A stretch of DNA of 21,164 nucleotides from assembly GCA_002353205.1 (NCBI GenBank), contig DEJE01000020.1, positions 153,718-174,881 of the forward strand, read 5' to 3'. A model generated the notes under the pieces. The model did not search any database, was not told where the DNA came from, and worked only from the letters and a program-made list of their open reading frames with translations. Source of the stretch: Prevotella sp. UBA2756. GTDB lineage: Bacteria; Bacteroidota; Bacteroidia; Bacteroidales; Bacteroidaceae. Each line of letters starts with the position of its first letter. Within the stretch, counting starts at the first letter, position 1. Positions 1 to 7,746 of the stretch are shown here, in pieces. A program made the position numbers and the translations under genes.

Positions 1-251
1 ATGACGCCGCGCTCGGTCTCCAGCTTCCACGCTCCGGCGTTCACGTCGAGCACGATGACGTTCATGCCGAGGTTCATGGCAGCCTTCTGTGTGGACAGAC
101 GTGTGCGCAGGGAGTTGTTGAAGAAGATCATCATGAGCGTCTTGTTTTTGCCCAGATGCTGGTATTTGAAACGGTCGTTCTTGATCTCCATGGCTTCGGC
201 CATCGCTTTCTGCAGCGGGCCGATATCTTCTACGTTGATAAAGCTCTTCAT
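1..251 (-). CDS. argF': N-succinylornithine carbamoyltransferase, N-terminal part (cut by window edge)
   Basis: Only the first 83 codons are inside the window; the gene continues to the left. The product begins MKSFINVEDIGPLQKAMAEA and contains FFNNSLRTRLS, the carbamoyl-phosphate-binding loop in the form used by the Bacteroides-type enzymes (ordinary OTCases have STRTR). Next comes NLGMNVIVLDVNAGAWKLE. This matches the family that transfers a carbamoyl group to N-succinylornithine (or N-acetylornithine in related bacteria) instead of free ornithine. The loop that separates succinyl from acetyl specificity lies just past the truncation, so the substrate is inferred from lineage. The gene is last in the argD-proC-proB-proA series, 214 bp after proA. 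The start codon sits directly behind an A-tract with no Shine-Dalgarno sequence, as is common in Bacteroidetes. Confidence 0.93.
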   Translation of the reverse strand, partial: MKSFINVEDIGPLQKAMAEAMEIKNDRFKYQHLGKNKTLMMIFFNNSLRTRLSTQKAAMNLGMNVIVLDVNAGAWKLETERGV

Positions 252-269
252 TTTTTTCTTTTTTTTTTT
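251..269 (-). promoter_or_regulatory. A-tract leader in front of argF'
   Basis: On the transcribed strand the start codon is preceded by eleven A, one G and then A up to the ATG. No GGAG-like site is visible. A-rich leaders without a Shine-Dalgarno are usual in Bacteroidetes and probably recruit ribosomes. The 11-base homopolymer could vary in length by slippage, but it lies outside the reading frame. Confidence 0.45.
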
Positions 270-270
270 C

Positions 271-462
271 GTTATTCCGGGATTTTGGGATTTCGGGATT
301 TTGGGATTTCGGTATTCCGTTATTCCGGGGTTTGGTTATTCCGTTATTCCGGGATTCCGTTATTCCGGGGTTTGGTTATTTCGTTATGCAGGGATTCCGT
401 TATGCCGGGGGGGCGGGATTCCGGGATGCCGTTATTCCGGGGATTTCATTATTTCTGGGATT
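271..462 (-). repeat. 8-bp tandem array (24 units) between proA and argF'
   Basis: The plus strand splits into 24 consecutive 8-base units with no slip in phase. Main types are GTTATTCC, GGGATTCC, GGGATTTC and GGGGTTTG. A five-unit, 40-bp higher-order copy is visible: 319-358 against 359-398, about 36 of 40 bases identical. The array begins three bases after the proA stop codon and runs to the A-tract before argF', so it fills the whole spacer. A related array with the same period lies at 20941-21105. Eight is not a multiple of three, so frames read through it give meaningless repetitive peptides. Confidence 0.9.
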
Positions 463-465
463 TCG

Positions 466-1728
466 TTAATCTCGTATTTGCCCGTTTCCTTCGATGAGCC
501 ATTTGTAGGTGGTCATCTCTTCGAGACCCATGGGGCCGCGCGGTCCGAGCTTCTGCGTGGAGATGCCAATCTCGGCTCCCAATCCGAACTGTGCGCCGTC
601 GGTGAAGCTCGTCGGGGCATTCCAGTAGACGCAGGCGGCATCTACCTCCTGCTGGAAGCGGCGCGCTGCTTTCTCGTTGCGCGTGATGATGGCCTCGCTG
701 TGTCCACTGCCGTAGCGTGCGATGTGGTCCAGTGCTTCGTCGAGGGAGTCGACAACCTTGATGGCCATCTTGTAGTCCATGAACTCCGTGCCGAAGGAAT
801 CGTCGGTGGCATGCTTCAAGAGATCTTCCTTTTCGGGAGGCAGCAGGGCCGAGAGGACGCTGTAGGCCCGATCGTCGGCGTAGAGTTCGACGTACGGGAA
901 TTTGTTGATGAGTGGCTCGATGAGCATCCCCAGTGCCCACATCCGCTCTTTGTGGATGATGAGACAGTCGAGCGCGTTGCACACCGACACGCGGCGCTTC
1001 TTGGCATTGTTGATGATGTCGCGCCCCATCTCAAGGTCGCCGTCGGCGTCGAAATAGGTGTTCACCACGCCGGCTCCCGTCTCGATGACGGGGATGCGGG
1101 CAGTGTCGCGCACGAACTCGATGAGCCGTTTGCCGCCACGGGGTATGCAGAGGTCGATGTAGCCCACGGCATTGAGCATCTCGGCCGTGGCCTCGTGGGT
1201 GGCGGGGAGCAGTTCGACGATTGACGGGTTGACGCCTTCGCTCTTCAGCACCTCGTGGATGAGCTCCACACACGCCTCGTTGGAGTGGGCGGCATCGTGT
1301 CCGCCTTTGAGCACGCAGGCATTGCCGCTCTTCAGACAGAGCGAGAACACATCGAAGGTGACGTTCGGACGGGCTTCGTAGATCACTCCAATGACTCCGA
1401 AGGGAACGCTCACGCGGCGCAGATACAGACCGTTTCTGAGCGTGCGCTCGTTGGTGATCTTGCCTAACGGTGACGGCAACTTCGCCACATCCCGCATCTC
1501 GTAGGCGATGATCTGCAGGCGGATGTCGGTGAGCTGGAGCCGGTCGTAGAGCGGATTGACGACATCCATGCGGTCCAGGTCGAGCTTGTTGGCTGCCAAC
1601 AACTTCTCCTGGTTATTCTCGATAGCCTTGGAGAGGGCTACGAGCAACTCGTTGATTCGCTCTTCGCTGAGCTGTGCCAGTTCGCGGCTGGCGGCTTTCA
1701 CGCGTTCGAATGTTTCTTTCAGTTCCAT
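466..1728 (-). CDS. proA: Gamma-glutamyl phosphate reductase
   Basis: Second step of proline synthesis: NADPH-dependent reduction of glutamyl-5-phosphate to glutamate semialdehyde in the cytoplasm. The 420 residues match the usual family length. Recognisable segments include LRRVSVPFGVIGVIYEARPN, KSGNACVLKGG, the active-site region KKRRVSVCNALDCL (catalytic Cys near residue 248), and the C-terminal AEIGISTQKLGPRGPMGLEE. It follows proB after 100 bp and precedes argF', so it belongs to the proline/arginine operon. The ATG at 1728 gives MELKETFERVKAASRELAQL, a normal N-terminus. The 8-bp array starts right after the stop codon. Identification is firm. Confidence 0.97.
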   Translation of the reverse strand: MELKETFERVKAASRELAQLSEERINELLVALSKAIENNQEKLLAANKLDLDRMDVVNPLYDRLQLTDIRLQIIAYEMRDVAKLPSPLGKITNERTLRNGLYLRRVSVPFGVIGVIYEARPNVTFDVFSLCLKSGNACVLKGGHDAAHSNEACVELIHEVLKSEGVNPSIVELLPATHEATAEMLNAVGYIDLCIPRGGKRLIEFVRDTARIPVIETGAGVVNTYFDADGDLEMGRDIINNAKKRRVSVCNALDCLIIHKERMWALGMLIEPLINKFPYVELYADDRAYSVLSALLPPEKEDLLKHATDDSFGTEFMDYKMAIKVVDSLDEALDHIARYGSGHSEAIITRNEKAARRFQQEVDAACVYWNAPTSFTDGAQFGLGAEIGISTQKLGPRGPMGLEEMTTYKWLIEGNGQIRD

Positions 1729-1806
1729 AGTGCTTTTATTGTGGGGGTGTTGTTTACTTCTCGGTCATACAGAATCGGCTGCAGTCCGGACTGTCGTATG
1801 CTCGCT

Positions 1807-1826
1807 CCTTTATATATATAAAAAGG
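1807..1826 (-). repeat. TATATATA-core palindrome in the proB-proA spacer
   Basis: CCTTTATATATATAAAAAGG is a nearly perfect palindrome starting two bases downstream of the proB stop codon. Similar AT cores with CCTT/AAGG ends occur at 13474-13492 and near 20291. The rest of the 100-bp spacer (1729-1806) contains only a 12-bp palindrome, CAGTCCGGACTG, at 1782-1793, and no TAnnTTTG promoter box. It might be an mRNA-processing or pausing site; the role is unknown. Confidence 0.4.
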
Positions 1827-1828
1827 TG

Positions 1829-2611
1829 TCAGCCAGCTTTCGGTACAAATTCCGTGTGCGGCACGTTGTCGCCGTCGGTCATTAAGGCTTGCAGGATGTC
1901 GGGACGCGTGCCGTTGGCAATGATGACGCGGATGCCCTCTTCGGCCATGTGGGTGGCGGTGGCGTACTTCGACTGCATGCCTCCGCGTCCGGCCTGACTG
2001 TGTTCCTTCTGTATGAAGTGGCTCAGATCGGTTCCGGCGGGCACCTCGCGGATGAGCTGCGACGACCGATCATCGGGCGAGCCTGTGTAGATGCCGTCGA
2101 TATTGCTCAGCAGAATGAGCGTGGAGGCTCCCATCATCTGGGCGATGAGGCCCGAGAGCTCGTCGTTGTCGGTGAACATCAGCTCGGTGATGCATACCGT
2201 GTCGTTTTCGTTGACGATGGGGAGGACGCCGTTTTCGAGCATCACCTCCATGCAGGCACGCTGGTTGTTGAACTGCTCGCCGGGCTGGAAGTTCTCCTTC
2301 ATGGTGAGCACTTGGCCCACGGGAATGCCCCATTCGCGGAACAGGTCGTAGTATAGACCGATAAGTTTTACCTGTCCGACGGCCGAGAACAGCTGGCGCT
2401 GCTCCACATTGTCGAGCCGATGGTCCACACTCAGCTCGCCACGGCCGCCAGCCACGGCACCGCTCGAGACGAAGATGACGTCGTAGCCGCGTGCCCGCAG
2501 CCCTGCTATCTGGTCGACGAGAGCCGACAAGCGCGTGACGTTGAGCTTCCCGTCTTCGCGTGTCAGCACGTTCGAGCCCACCTTGACAACGATTCTTTCC
2601 TTGCTTATCAT
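1829..2611 (-). CDS. proB: Glutamate 5-kinase, short form without PUA domain
   Basis: First committed step of proline synthesis: ATP-dependent phosphorylation of glutamate. The amino-acid kinase fold is clear from MISKERIVVKVGSNVLTRED at the N-terminus, DVIFVSSGAVAGGRGEL, PIVNENDTVCITELMFTDND (glutamate-binding region) and GRGGMQSKYATATHMAEEGI. At 260 residues it ends after the kinase domain; the C-terminal PUA domain of enterobacterial ProB (about 367 residues) is absent, with no sign of a frameshift because the stop falls in a normal position. It starts 9 bp after the acyl-CoA synthetase gene, so the two are co-transcribed. It supplies ProA with glutamyl phosphate. Confidence 0.95.
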   Translation of the reverse strand: MISKERIVVKVGSNVLTREDGKLNVTRLSALVDQIAGLRARGYDVIFVSSGAVAGGRGELSVDHRLDNVEQRQLFSAVGQVKLIGLYYDLFREWGIPVGQVLTMKENFQPGEQFNNQRACMEVMLENGVLPIVNENDTVCITELMFTDNDELSGLIAQMMGASTLILLSNIDGIYTGSPDDRSSQLIREVPAGTDLSHFIQKEHSQAGRGGMQSKYATATHMAEEGIRVIIANGTRPDILQALMTDGDNVPHTEFVPKAG

Positions 2612-2620
2612 GCTATATGG

Positions 2621-4321
2621 CTATTTCGTTTCAGCATCTTTCTTGCGAATTTCCACACGGCGGATCTTGCCCGAGATGGTTTTGGGCAGCTCGTCGACAA
2701 ATTCTATGATTCGCGGATACTTGTAAGGAGCGGTCTCGCGCTTGACGTGCTGCTGCAGTTCCTTCACCAAAGCATCGTCGGCCTTGTCTTTCCACTCCTT
2801 GCCGAGCACGATGGTGGCCTTCACCACCATGCCGCGGATATCGTCGGGAACTCCCGTTATGGCGCATTCCACCACAGCGGGGTGCGTCATCAGCGCACTT
2901 TCCACTTCAAACGGGCCTATGCGATAGCCTGACGACTTGATGACATCATCGATACGACCTTCGAACCAGTAGTAACCGTCTTCGTCGCGCCATGCCACGT
3001 CGCCCGTATGATAGACACCATCGTGCCAGGCTTCGTGCGTCAGCTCCTCGTCGCGGTAGTATTCTTTGAACAGTCCGATGGGCTTCTTCTCGCCCACACG
3101 CACCACAATCTCGCCCTTTTCACCATCTTCACACGGTGTGCCGTCGGGGCGCACGAGGTCGATGTCGTACTGAGCATTGGGCATTCCCATGCTGCCGGGC
3201 TTCGGAGTCATCCAGGGGAATGTTCCGAGCGTCATCGTGGTCTCGGTCTGTCCGAAGCCTTCCATCATGCGGATGCCGGTCTTCTCGAAGAACTTGTCGA
3301 AGACGGCCGGGTTCAGGGCTTCGCCTGCCGTGGTGCAATACTCCAGTGAAGACAGGTCGTAGCGCGACAGATCCTCACGAATCATGAAGCGGTAGATGGT
3401 GGGCGGCGCGCAGAACGACGTCACTTTGTATTTCTCCATCTGACGCAGCAGTGTGTCGGCGTTGAACTTCTCATGGTCGAAGACGAACACGGTGGCTCCG
3501 GCGAACCATTGTCCGTAGAACTTTCCCCACACTGCCTTGCCCCATCCGGTGTCGGCCACGGTCAGGTGGAGCGATCCTTCGTGCAGGTTGTGCCAGAAGA
3601 CACCCGTTGTCAGATGGCCCATGGCGTAGAGGAAATCGTGGGCCACCATCTTCGGTTCGCCCGATGTTCCGCTGGTGAAGTACATCAGCATGGTGTCGTT
3701 GTTCTCGTTCTTCTCCGAGGGGCGCACGAATGCCGGGGCCTTTTGCCACTCCTCCTGCCACGAATGCCAGGAACAACTCGCTTCTGCCGTGTTCTCCTCG
3801 GCGGACAGCAAGGAGGCTTGGCTCTCTCCGACCGCCACCACGGTCTTCACCGTCGGACTCTCGGGCAGGGCCAGTCGTATCTGTCCCGTAACGTAGGCAT
3901 CGTCCACGCAGATGATGGCCTTCACCGAGGCGCGCGTGTTGCGGTACACGATGTCGTGCTTCGTCAGCATGTGTGTGGCTGGAATCACCACGGCACTGAG
4001 CTTGTGGAGGGCGAGCATCGTGATCCACCATTCGTAGCGGCGCTTCAAGATAAGCATCACGGGATCGCCTTTCCCAATGCCGAGCGACTGCAGGTACGAC
4101 GCTGCCTGATCGGTTTCTTCTTTCAGTTGAGCGAAAGTTGTGCGCTTCTCTTCACCCTTGTCGTTGGTCCAAAGAAGAGCCAACCCGTCGGGTTTCTCTT
4201 CCGCCCAGGCATCCATGACGTCGTAGGCGAAGTTGAAATGCTCGGGTATGATGAAGTCTAAGTTCTTGTTGTAATCCTCTACCGACGAGAATGTCGTCTG
4301 TCGTAAAAATCTTTCTACCAT
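2621..4321 (-). CDS. Acyl-CoA synthetase, medium-chain / acetyl-CoA synthetase-like AMP-dependent ligase
   Basis: A 566-residue cytoplasmic adenylate-forming enzyme expected to activate a carboxylic acid with ATP and load it on CoA. Core motifs appear in order: YFTSGTSGEPK (phosphate loop, near residue 215), EGFGQTETT (near 360), YHTGDVAWRDEDGYYWFEGR and DDVIKSSGYRIGPFEVE (hinge and C-terminal domain), then PKTISGKIRR with the catalytic Lys at about 552. The overall pattern resembles medium-chain (ACSM-like) synthetases. The substrate cannot be read from sequence. It lies 38 bp after the XRE-cupin regulator and 9 bp before proB. The regulator-ligase pair within proline/arginine genes suggests a link to amino-acid status, but that is inference. 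Confidence 0.9.
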   Translation of the reverse strand: MVERFLRQTTFSSVEDYNKNLDFIIPEHFNFAYDVMDAWAEEKPDGLALLWTNDKGEEKRTTFAQLKEETDQAASYLQSLGIGKGDPVMLILKRRYEWWITMLALHKLSAVVIPATHMLTKHDIVYRNTRASVKAIICVDDAYVTGQIRLALPESPTVKTVVAVGESQASLLSAEENTAEASCSWHSWQEEWQKAPAFVRPSEKNENNDTMLMYFTSGTSGEPKMVAHDFLYAMGHLTTGVFWHNLHEGSLHLTVADTGWGKAVWGKFYGQWFAGATVFVFDHEKFNADTLLRQMEKYKVTSFCAPPTIYRFMIREDLSRYDLSSLEYCTTAGEALNPAVFDKFFEKTGIRMMEGFGQTETTMTLGTFPWMTPKPGSMGMPNAQYDIDLVRPDGTPCEDGEKGEIVVRVGEKKPIGLFKEYYRDEELTHEAWHDGVYHTGDVAWRDEDGYYWFEGRIDDVIKSSGYRIGPFEVESALMTHPAVVECAITGVPDDIRGMVVKATIVLGKEWKDKADDALVKELQQHVKRETAPYKYPRIIEFVDELPKTISGKIRRVEIRKKDAETK

Positions 4322-4359
4322 TGTTGTTTGTATTGAAAAGACGAATACCTGTTGCAGAA

Positions 4360-4914
4360 TCAGAAGATGATGGCAAGGAAACGCACCGGCTGCCCGTTCA
4401 GCGCACGCATGCCGTGGGGTTGTGTGGCGTCGAAATAGATGCTGTCGCCCTCGTTGAGCACGAGCGTCTTCTTGCCGATGGCCAGTTCCATGCTGCCTTC
4501 GGTCACCATGTTGAACTCCTGCCCTTCGTGTGAGTTGCGTTCGATGGGTGCATCGGCGGGCTTCGGCTCCACAAAGACCATGAACGGGTCGGCCTTGCGT
4601 CCGCGGAATCCGCTGGCCAGGCTCTGATACTTGTAGGCTTTGCGGCGCTCCACGCTCTGTCCTTGTCCTTTGCGAGTGAGGTAATAAGTGCTCATGTGCG
4701 GTTCTTCGCCGAAGAGGAGCACGTCGAGTGGCACGTCGTAGTGCTTGGCTATCTTATGCAGGTTGCTCACCGAGAGTTCGCTCTCGCCGGCTTCCATCTT
4801 CTCGTAGGCCTCGACGGTGATGCCGCAGAGGTCGGCCATATCTTTTACCGGAATGTCGAGTACGTCGCGGAGGCCTTTCAGGCGCTCGCCTATTTGCTTG
4901 ATTGCTTCTTCCAT
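4360..4914 (-). CDS. XRE-family regulator with C-terminal cupin sensor domain
   Basis: A 184-residue DNA-binding regulator. Residues 1-65 form a helix-turn-helix of the XRE type (DMADLCGITVEAYEKMEAGE, LSVSNLHKIAKHYDVPLDVL). Residues about 110-184 form a small cupin barrel, HEGQEFNMVTEGSMELAIG followed by LNEGDSIYFDATQPHGMRAL. This two-domain layout is typical of regulators that sense a small metabolite in the cupin pocket. It lies between proC (93 bp upstream) and the acyl-CoA synthetase gene (38 bp downstream), which is the obvious candidate target. I see no TAnnTTTG box in the 93-bp gap, so it is probably transcribed from the argD promoter. Confidence 0.9.
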   Translation of the reverse strand: MEEAIKQIGERLKGLRDVLDIPVKDMADLCGITVEAYEKMEAGESELSVSNLHKIAKHYDVPLDVLLFGEEPHMSTYYLTRKGQGQSVERRKAYKYQSLASGFRGRKADPFMVFVEPKPADAPIERNSHEGQEFNMVTEGSMELAIGKKTLVLNEGDSIYFDATQPHGMRALNGQPVRFLAIIF

Positions 4915-5007
4915 GATGGTGTGGTATGTTTTGAATGAAGGTTGTGTGAGTGAAACTGAGTGCCTCGCCTTACGGAAATGGTCAGCACAGGTTTTCGGCT
5001 CAGAGGG

Positions 5008-5793
5008 TCAAAGTCCGGCTTTCAGACCACGGATGACGGCGCTGGTGAAGCCGGCGTGCTCCATTTCGTTCAGACCGCGGATGGTCAGACCGCCAGGTGT
5101 AGTCACCTTGTCGATTTCTTCCTCGGGATGATGGCCTGTGGCCTGCAGCAGTTCGACAGCTCCTTTCACCGTCTGCTGGACGATCTGCTGCGCCTCCTTG
5201 GCCTTGAAACCAAGCTCTACGCCGCCCTCGGTGGCAGCGCGGATGTATCGCATGGCGTAGGCGATGCCGCATGAGGCCAGCGTAGTGCCAGAGGCCAGCT
5301 GGTGTTCGGCGGTGACAATCGTACTACCCACTTCGTCGAAGATGCCGACGACGGTCTTCGTCTGTTCCTCGGAAGCGCCGATCGGCACGATAAACGTCAT
5401 CGAACTCTTCACCGCGATGGCCGTATTGGGGATGACGAGGAAGAGGGGGATGCGCATGCCGTCGCCTTTGTCGAGCCATCCGAGAATCTTTTCAGATGCC
5501 ACACCTGCGGCGATGACGATGAGCATTTGCTTCTTGTAGTCGAGCGTGTCCTTGATTTCCTTCAACACAGGCTCCACCAGCCACGGCTTGACGACCACGC
5601 ATACGATGTCGGCATGCTCGGCAGCAACGCTGTTGTCGGTCGTCAGGCTGGCACCCGACGTAGCAAAGCGTTCCAGAGCCTGTTGTGACGGGTCGGCCAC
5701 GGTGATGTCCTCGGCGTGGAATGTGCGTCCTTGCAGAAGACCCTCGACGGTGGCACCGCCCATGGCTCCTGCTCCAATGATTGCTATCTTCAT
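5008..5793 (-). CDS. proC: Pyrroline-5-carboxylate reductase
   Basis: Last step of proline synthesis: NAD(P)H reduction of pyrroline-5-carboxylate. The 261 residues fit the family. The N-terminal Rossmann motif is IAIIGAGAMGGATVEGLLQG. The conserved C-terminal signature is TTPGGLTIRGLNEMEHAGFT. The ATG overlaps the argD stop codon in an ATGA arrangement (4 bp), which implies translational coupling with argD. Together with proB and proA this operon carries the complete proline pathway from glutamate. Confidence 0.96.
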   Translation of the reverse strand: MKIAIIGAGAMGGATVEGLLQGRTFHAEDITVADPSQQALERFATSGASLTTDNSVAAEHADIVCVVVKPWLVEPVLKEIKDTLDYKKQMLIVIAAGVASEKILGWLDKGDGMRIPLFLVIPNTAIAVKSSMTFIVPIGASEEQTKTVVGIFDEVGSTIVTAEHQLASGTTLASCGIAYAMRYIRAATEGGVELGFKAKEAQQIVQQTVKGAVELLQATGHHPEEEIDKVTTPGGLTIRGLNEMEHAGFTSAVIRGLKAGL

Positions 5794-6935
5794 AATGCTT
5801 TCTTTAAACGTTCAATGAAATCGTCGGCTTCGGCCTTCGTCAGACACAGCGGGGGCAACAGGCGCAGTACGTTGGTGCCTGCACAACCCGTGAAACAGTG
5901 CTGCTCGTAGACCAGTCGGCCGCGCACTTCCTTGTGGGGCACGCTCAGGTCGACGCCAATCATCAGACCACGGCCGCGGACATCGAGGATTTCGGTGCCG
6001 TGGACAGCATCGGAAAGGCTCAGGCCGCGAAGTTTGTCCATGAGATAATCGCCCACGATGCGGGCATTCTCAACGAGATGTTCCTCCTCCATTACGTCGA
6101 GAACGGCCAGGGCGGCAGCACATGCAAGGTGGTTGCCGCCGAAAGTGGTGCCGAGCTGTCCGTAGACGGGCTTGAAGTCGGGACTGATGAGCACGGCTCC
6201 CATGGGGAAACCGTTGGCGATACCTTTGGCCACGGTGATGATGTCGGGGCAGATGCCCAGCCACTGGTGGGCAAAGAACTTACCCGAACGGCCGTAACCG
6301 CACTGTATCTCGTCGCAGATGAGCACCGTGCCATACCGTTTGCAGGCTTCGGCAAGCCCTTTGGCAAACTCTTCGGTGACCATCTGAATGCCGCCCACGC
6401 CCTGAATGCACTCCAGGATGACGGCACAGACGTCGCCTTTCTGCAGTTCAGCTTCCCATGCAGGCAGGTCGTTCAGCGGAAGATAGGTGACGTGGCCGTT
6501 ATCGTTGATGGGGGCAATGATCTTCGGGTTGTTCGTTACCTCCACGGCCAGCGACGTGCGACCGTGGAAGGCTTTCTGGGCAGAGAGGACACGCGTGCGG
6601 CCGTTGGTGAACGAGGCCAGCTTCAGCGCGTTCTCGTTGGCCTCGGCGCCGCTGTTGATGAGAAACAGCTGGTAATCGTCATAGCCGCTGATGCGTCCCA
6701 GCCGTTCGGCCAGCTCCGCCTGCAGGCGATTGATGACAGAATTGGAGTAGAAACCGATCTTCTGGAGCTGTTCCGTTACCTTATTTATATAATGCGCATG
6801 CGCGTGGCCGATGCTGATCACGGCATGTCCGCCATAGAGGTCGAGGTATTCCTGCCCCTGGTCATCCCACACTTTGCATCCCTTTCCACTGACGATGTTC
6901 ACGTCGAAAAGGGGATAAACGTCGAATAGTTTCAT
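5790..6935 (-). CDS. argD: Acetyl/succinylornithine aminotransferase
   Basis: PLP-dependent class III aminotransferase that forms N-acylornithine from N-acylglutamate semialdehyde, with glutamate as amino donor. It has 381 residues. Visible motifs are NSGAEANENALKLA, KAFHGRTSLAVEVT, LICDEIQCGYGRSGKFFAHQ and IITVAKGIANGFPMGAV, where the Lys (near residue 238) binds PLP. It is the first gene of the second arginine/proline block and has its own promoter box at 6970-6977. The acyl group is probably succinyl, given the partner carbamoyltransferase at the left edge, but the sequence alone does not prove it. Confidence 0.95.
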   Translation of the reverse strand: MKLFDVYPLFDVNIVSGKGCKVWDDQGQEYLDLYGGHAVISIGHAHAHYINKVTEQLQKIGFYSNSVINRLQAELAERLGRISGYDDYQLFLINSGAEANENALKLASFTNGRTRVLSAQKAFHGRTSLAVEVTNNPKIIAPINDNGHVTYLPLNDLPAWEAELQKGDVCAVILECIQGVGGIQMVTEEFAKGLAEACKRYGTVLICDEIQCGYGRSGKFFAHQWLGICPDIITVAKGIANGFPMGAVLISPDFKPVYGQLGTTFGGNHLACAAALAVLDVMEEEHLVENARIVGDYLMDKLRGLSLSDAVHGTEILDVRGRGLMIGVDLSVPHKEVRGRLVYEQHCFTGCAGTNVLRLLPPLCLTKAEADDFIERLKKAL

Positions 6936-6969
6936 TGTCTTTCCTATCTTTTCAAAGAGTTATCGCATG

Positions 6970-6977
6970 CAAAGTTA
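6970..6977 (-). promoter_or_regulatory. Promoter -7 box for the argD operon
   Basis: On the minus strand the sequence is TAACTTTG, a perfect match to the Bacteroidetes primary sigma -7 consensus TAnnTTTG, 35 bases upstream of the argD ATG. The only TTTG upstream is 14 bases away, closer than the usual 19-21, so the -33 element is weak or absent. Confidence 0.6.
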
Positions 6978-6992
6978 AAGCAAAAAAATCAC

Positions 6993-7036
6993 AAAACGGC
7001 ATTTCTTGTACCATTTTAGTTATAAAATGTCGTTTT
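6993..7036. promoter_or_regulatory. Imperfect inverted repeat upstream of the argD promoter
   Basis: AAAACGGCATTT (6993-7004) pairs with AAATGTCGTTTT (7025-7036) at 11 of 12 positions around a 20-base loop. An inner 7-bp repeat CATTTTA/TAAAATG lies at 7012-7029. On the minus strand it is followed by GTGATTTTTTT, so it may be a second terminator for the lipoprotein gene. Its position just upstream of the argD promoter also allows an operator role. Confidence 0.45.
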
Positions 7037-7096
7037 TTCTTTCTCTGCCCTTGAGAACTCAAAAGAAAAGAGTTGCAGAATGGAATCTGTCAATCA

Positions 7097-7130
7097 TCGT
7101 CGGCCGCAGGCGAAGGTCTGCGGCCGACGA
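7097..7130 (-). terminator. GC-rich stem-loop after the lipoprotein gene
   Basis: A perfect 13-bp stem, TCGTCGGCCGCAG against CTGCGGCCGACGA, with an 8-base loop, beginning 12 bases after the lipoprotein stop codon. There is no U-run behind it, but strong hairpins without a tail are frequent at Bacteroidetes gene ends. Confidence 0.7.
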
Positions 7131-7142
7131 AATGTTGTTGTC

Positions 7143-7613
7143 TTATCCTTCAGGCTTACTGTAAGCAGGCTGGTCGGTTGGCGTGTCATTCGGCTTGTTG
7201 ATGTCGGTGCCGCCTTGTGCCGTTGCAGCGGCTTGGTTGACGGTGAGTTTCAGCGTGTCCTTGGCGGCAATGAAGACAACGTCTGTCGAGCGTTGACTCT
7301 TGTCGGGGTTCTGTGTGCAGGCCACCGTCACCTTCGGCGTTCCGCTAGAGTAAGGCTGCTGGGTCACTGTAAGCCAGTTGGTGCCTGAGGCTTGCGTCAC
7401 TCTGGTGATGGCACTGCTCAGTCCTGTCAGCGTGACGGTCTTCTCCGACGCTTCTGCAGGCATGTCGCACTTCATGGTGGAATACTTCCCATATTGCGGC
7501 GTCGGTGGTTGTGGGCCAGGGGTATAGGGATCGTCGGGATCGTCGCTGCCGCCACAGGCTGTCAGGGTGGCAATAGCTGCCAAGGCGATGAAGAAATATT
7601 TCGTTGTTTTCAT
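7143..7613 (-). CDS. Small BACON-domain lipoprotein
   Basis: A 156-residue predicted lipoprotein. The N-terminus MKTTKYFFIALAAIATLTAC is a signal sequence ending in a lipobox (LTAC), with lipidation expected at Cys20. GGSDDPDD follows, an acidic stretch after the Cys of the kind linked to surface export in Bacteroidetes. A Pro-rich linker leads to one BACON-like domain (about residues 55-130: TVTLTGLSS, SGTNWLTVTQQPYSSGTPKV, DVVFIAAKDTLKLTVNQAA). BACON domains are Ig-like modules found in carbohydrate-associated surface proteins. A polar tail with TDQPAYSKPEG ends the protein. It lies 133 bp downstream of the large sialidase-like gene on the same strand, suggesting a shared surface function. 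The ligand is unknown. Confidence 0.82.
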   Translation of the reverse strand: MKTTKYFFIALAAIATLTACGGSDDPDDPYTPGPQPPTPQYGKYSTMKCDMPAEASEKTVTLTGLSSAITRVTQASGTNWLTVTQQPYSSGTPKVTVACTQNPDKSQRSTDVVFIAAKDTLKLTVNQAAATAQGGTDINKPNDTPTDQPAYSKPEG

Positions 7614-7668
7614 TGTTCTTTCTTTTTTGCTTGTTGATTACGAATTGGAGGACCTAAGGCTTTCTTAT

Positions 7669-7737
7669 GTGAACCGGTGAATGAGAGTCTGACAGTACGA
7701 TGGCTTGGCTATCAGGAACTCTCATTCCCGTGTTCAC
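7669..7737 (-). terminator. Long imperfect stem-loop between the large surface protein and the lipoprotein
   Basis: GTGAACCGGTGAATGAGAGT (7669-7688) is complementary at about 17 of 20 positions to ACTCTCATTCCCGTGTTCAC (7718-7737), with a 29-base loop. It begins nine bases after the stop codon of the large gene. No long U-run follows on the minus strand, so it may be a terminator, an attenuator tuning lipoprotein expression, or an mRNA 3'-end stabiliser. Confidence 0.55.
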
Positions 7738-7746
7738 TTTAAAAAG

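Noticed and set aside
1..1224. Long plus-strand open frame opposite argF', the 8-bp array and proA
   Set aside because: It runs through the tandem array and then antisense to proA. The peptide has no recognisable domain, and the minus-strand genes are unambiguous.
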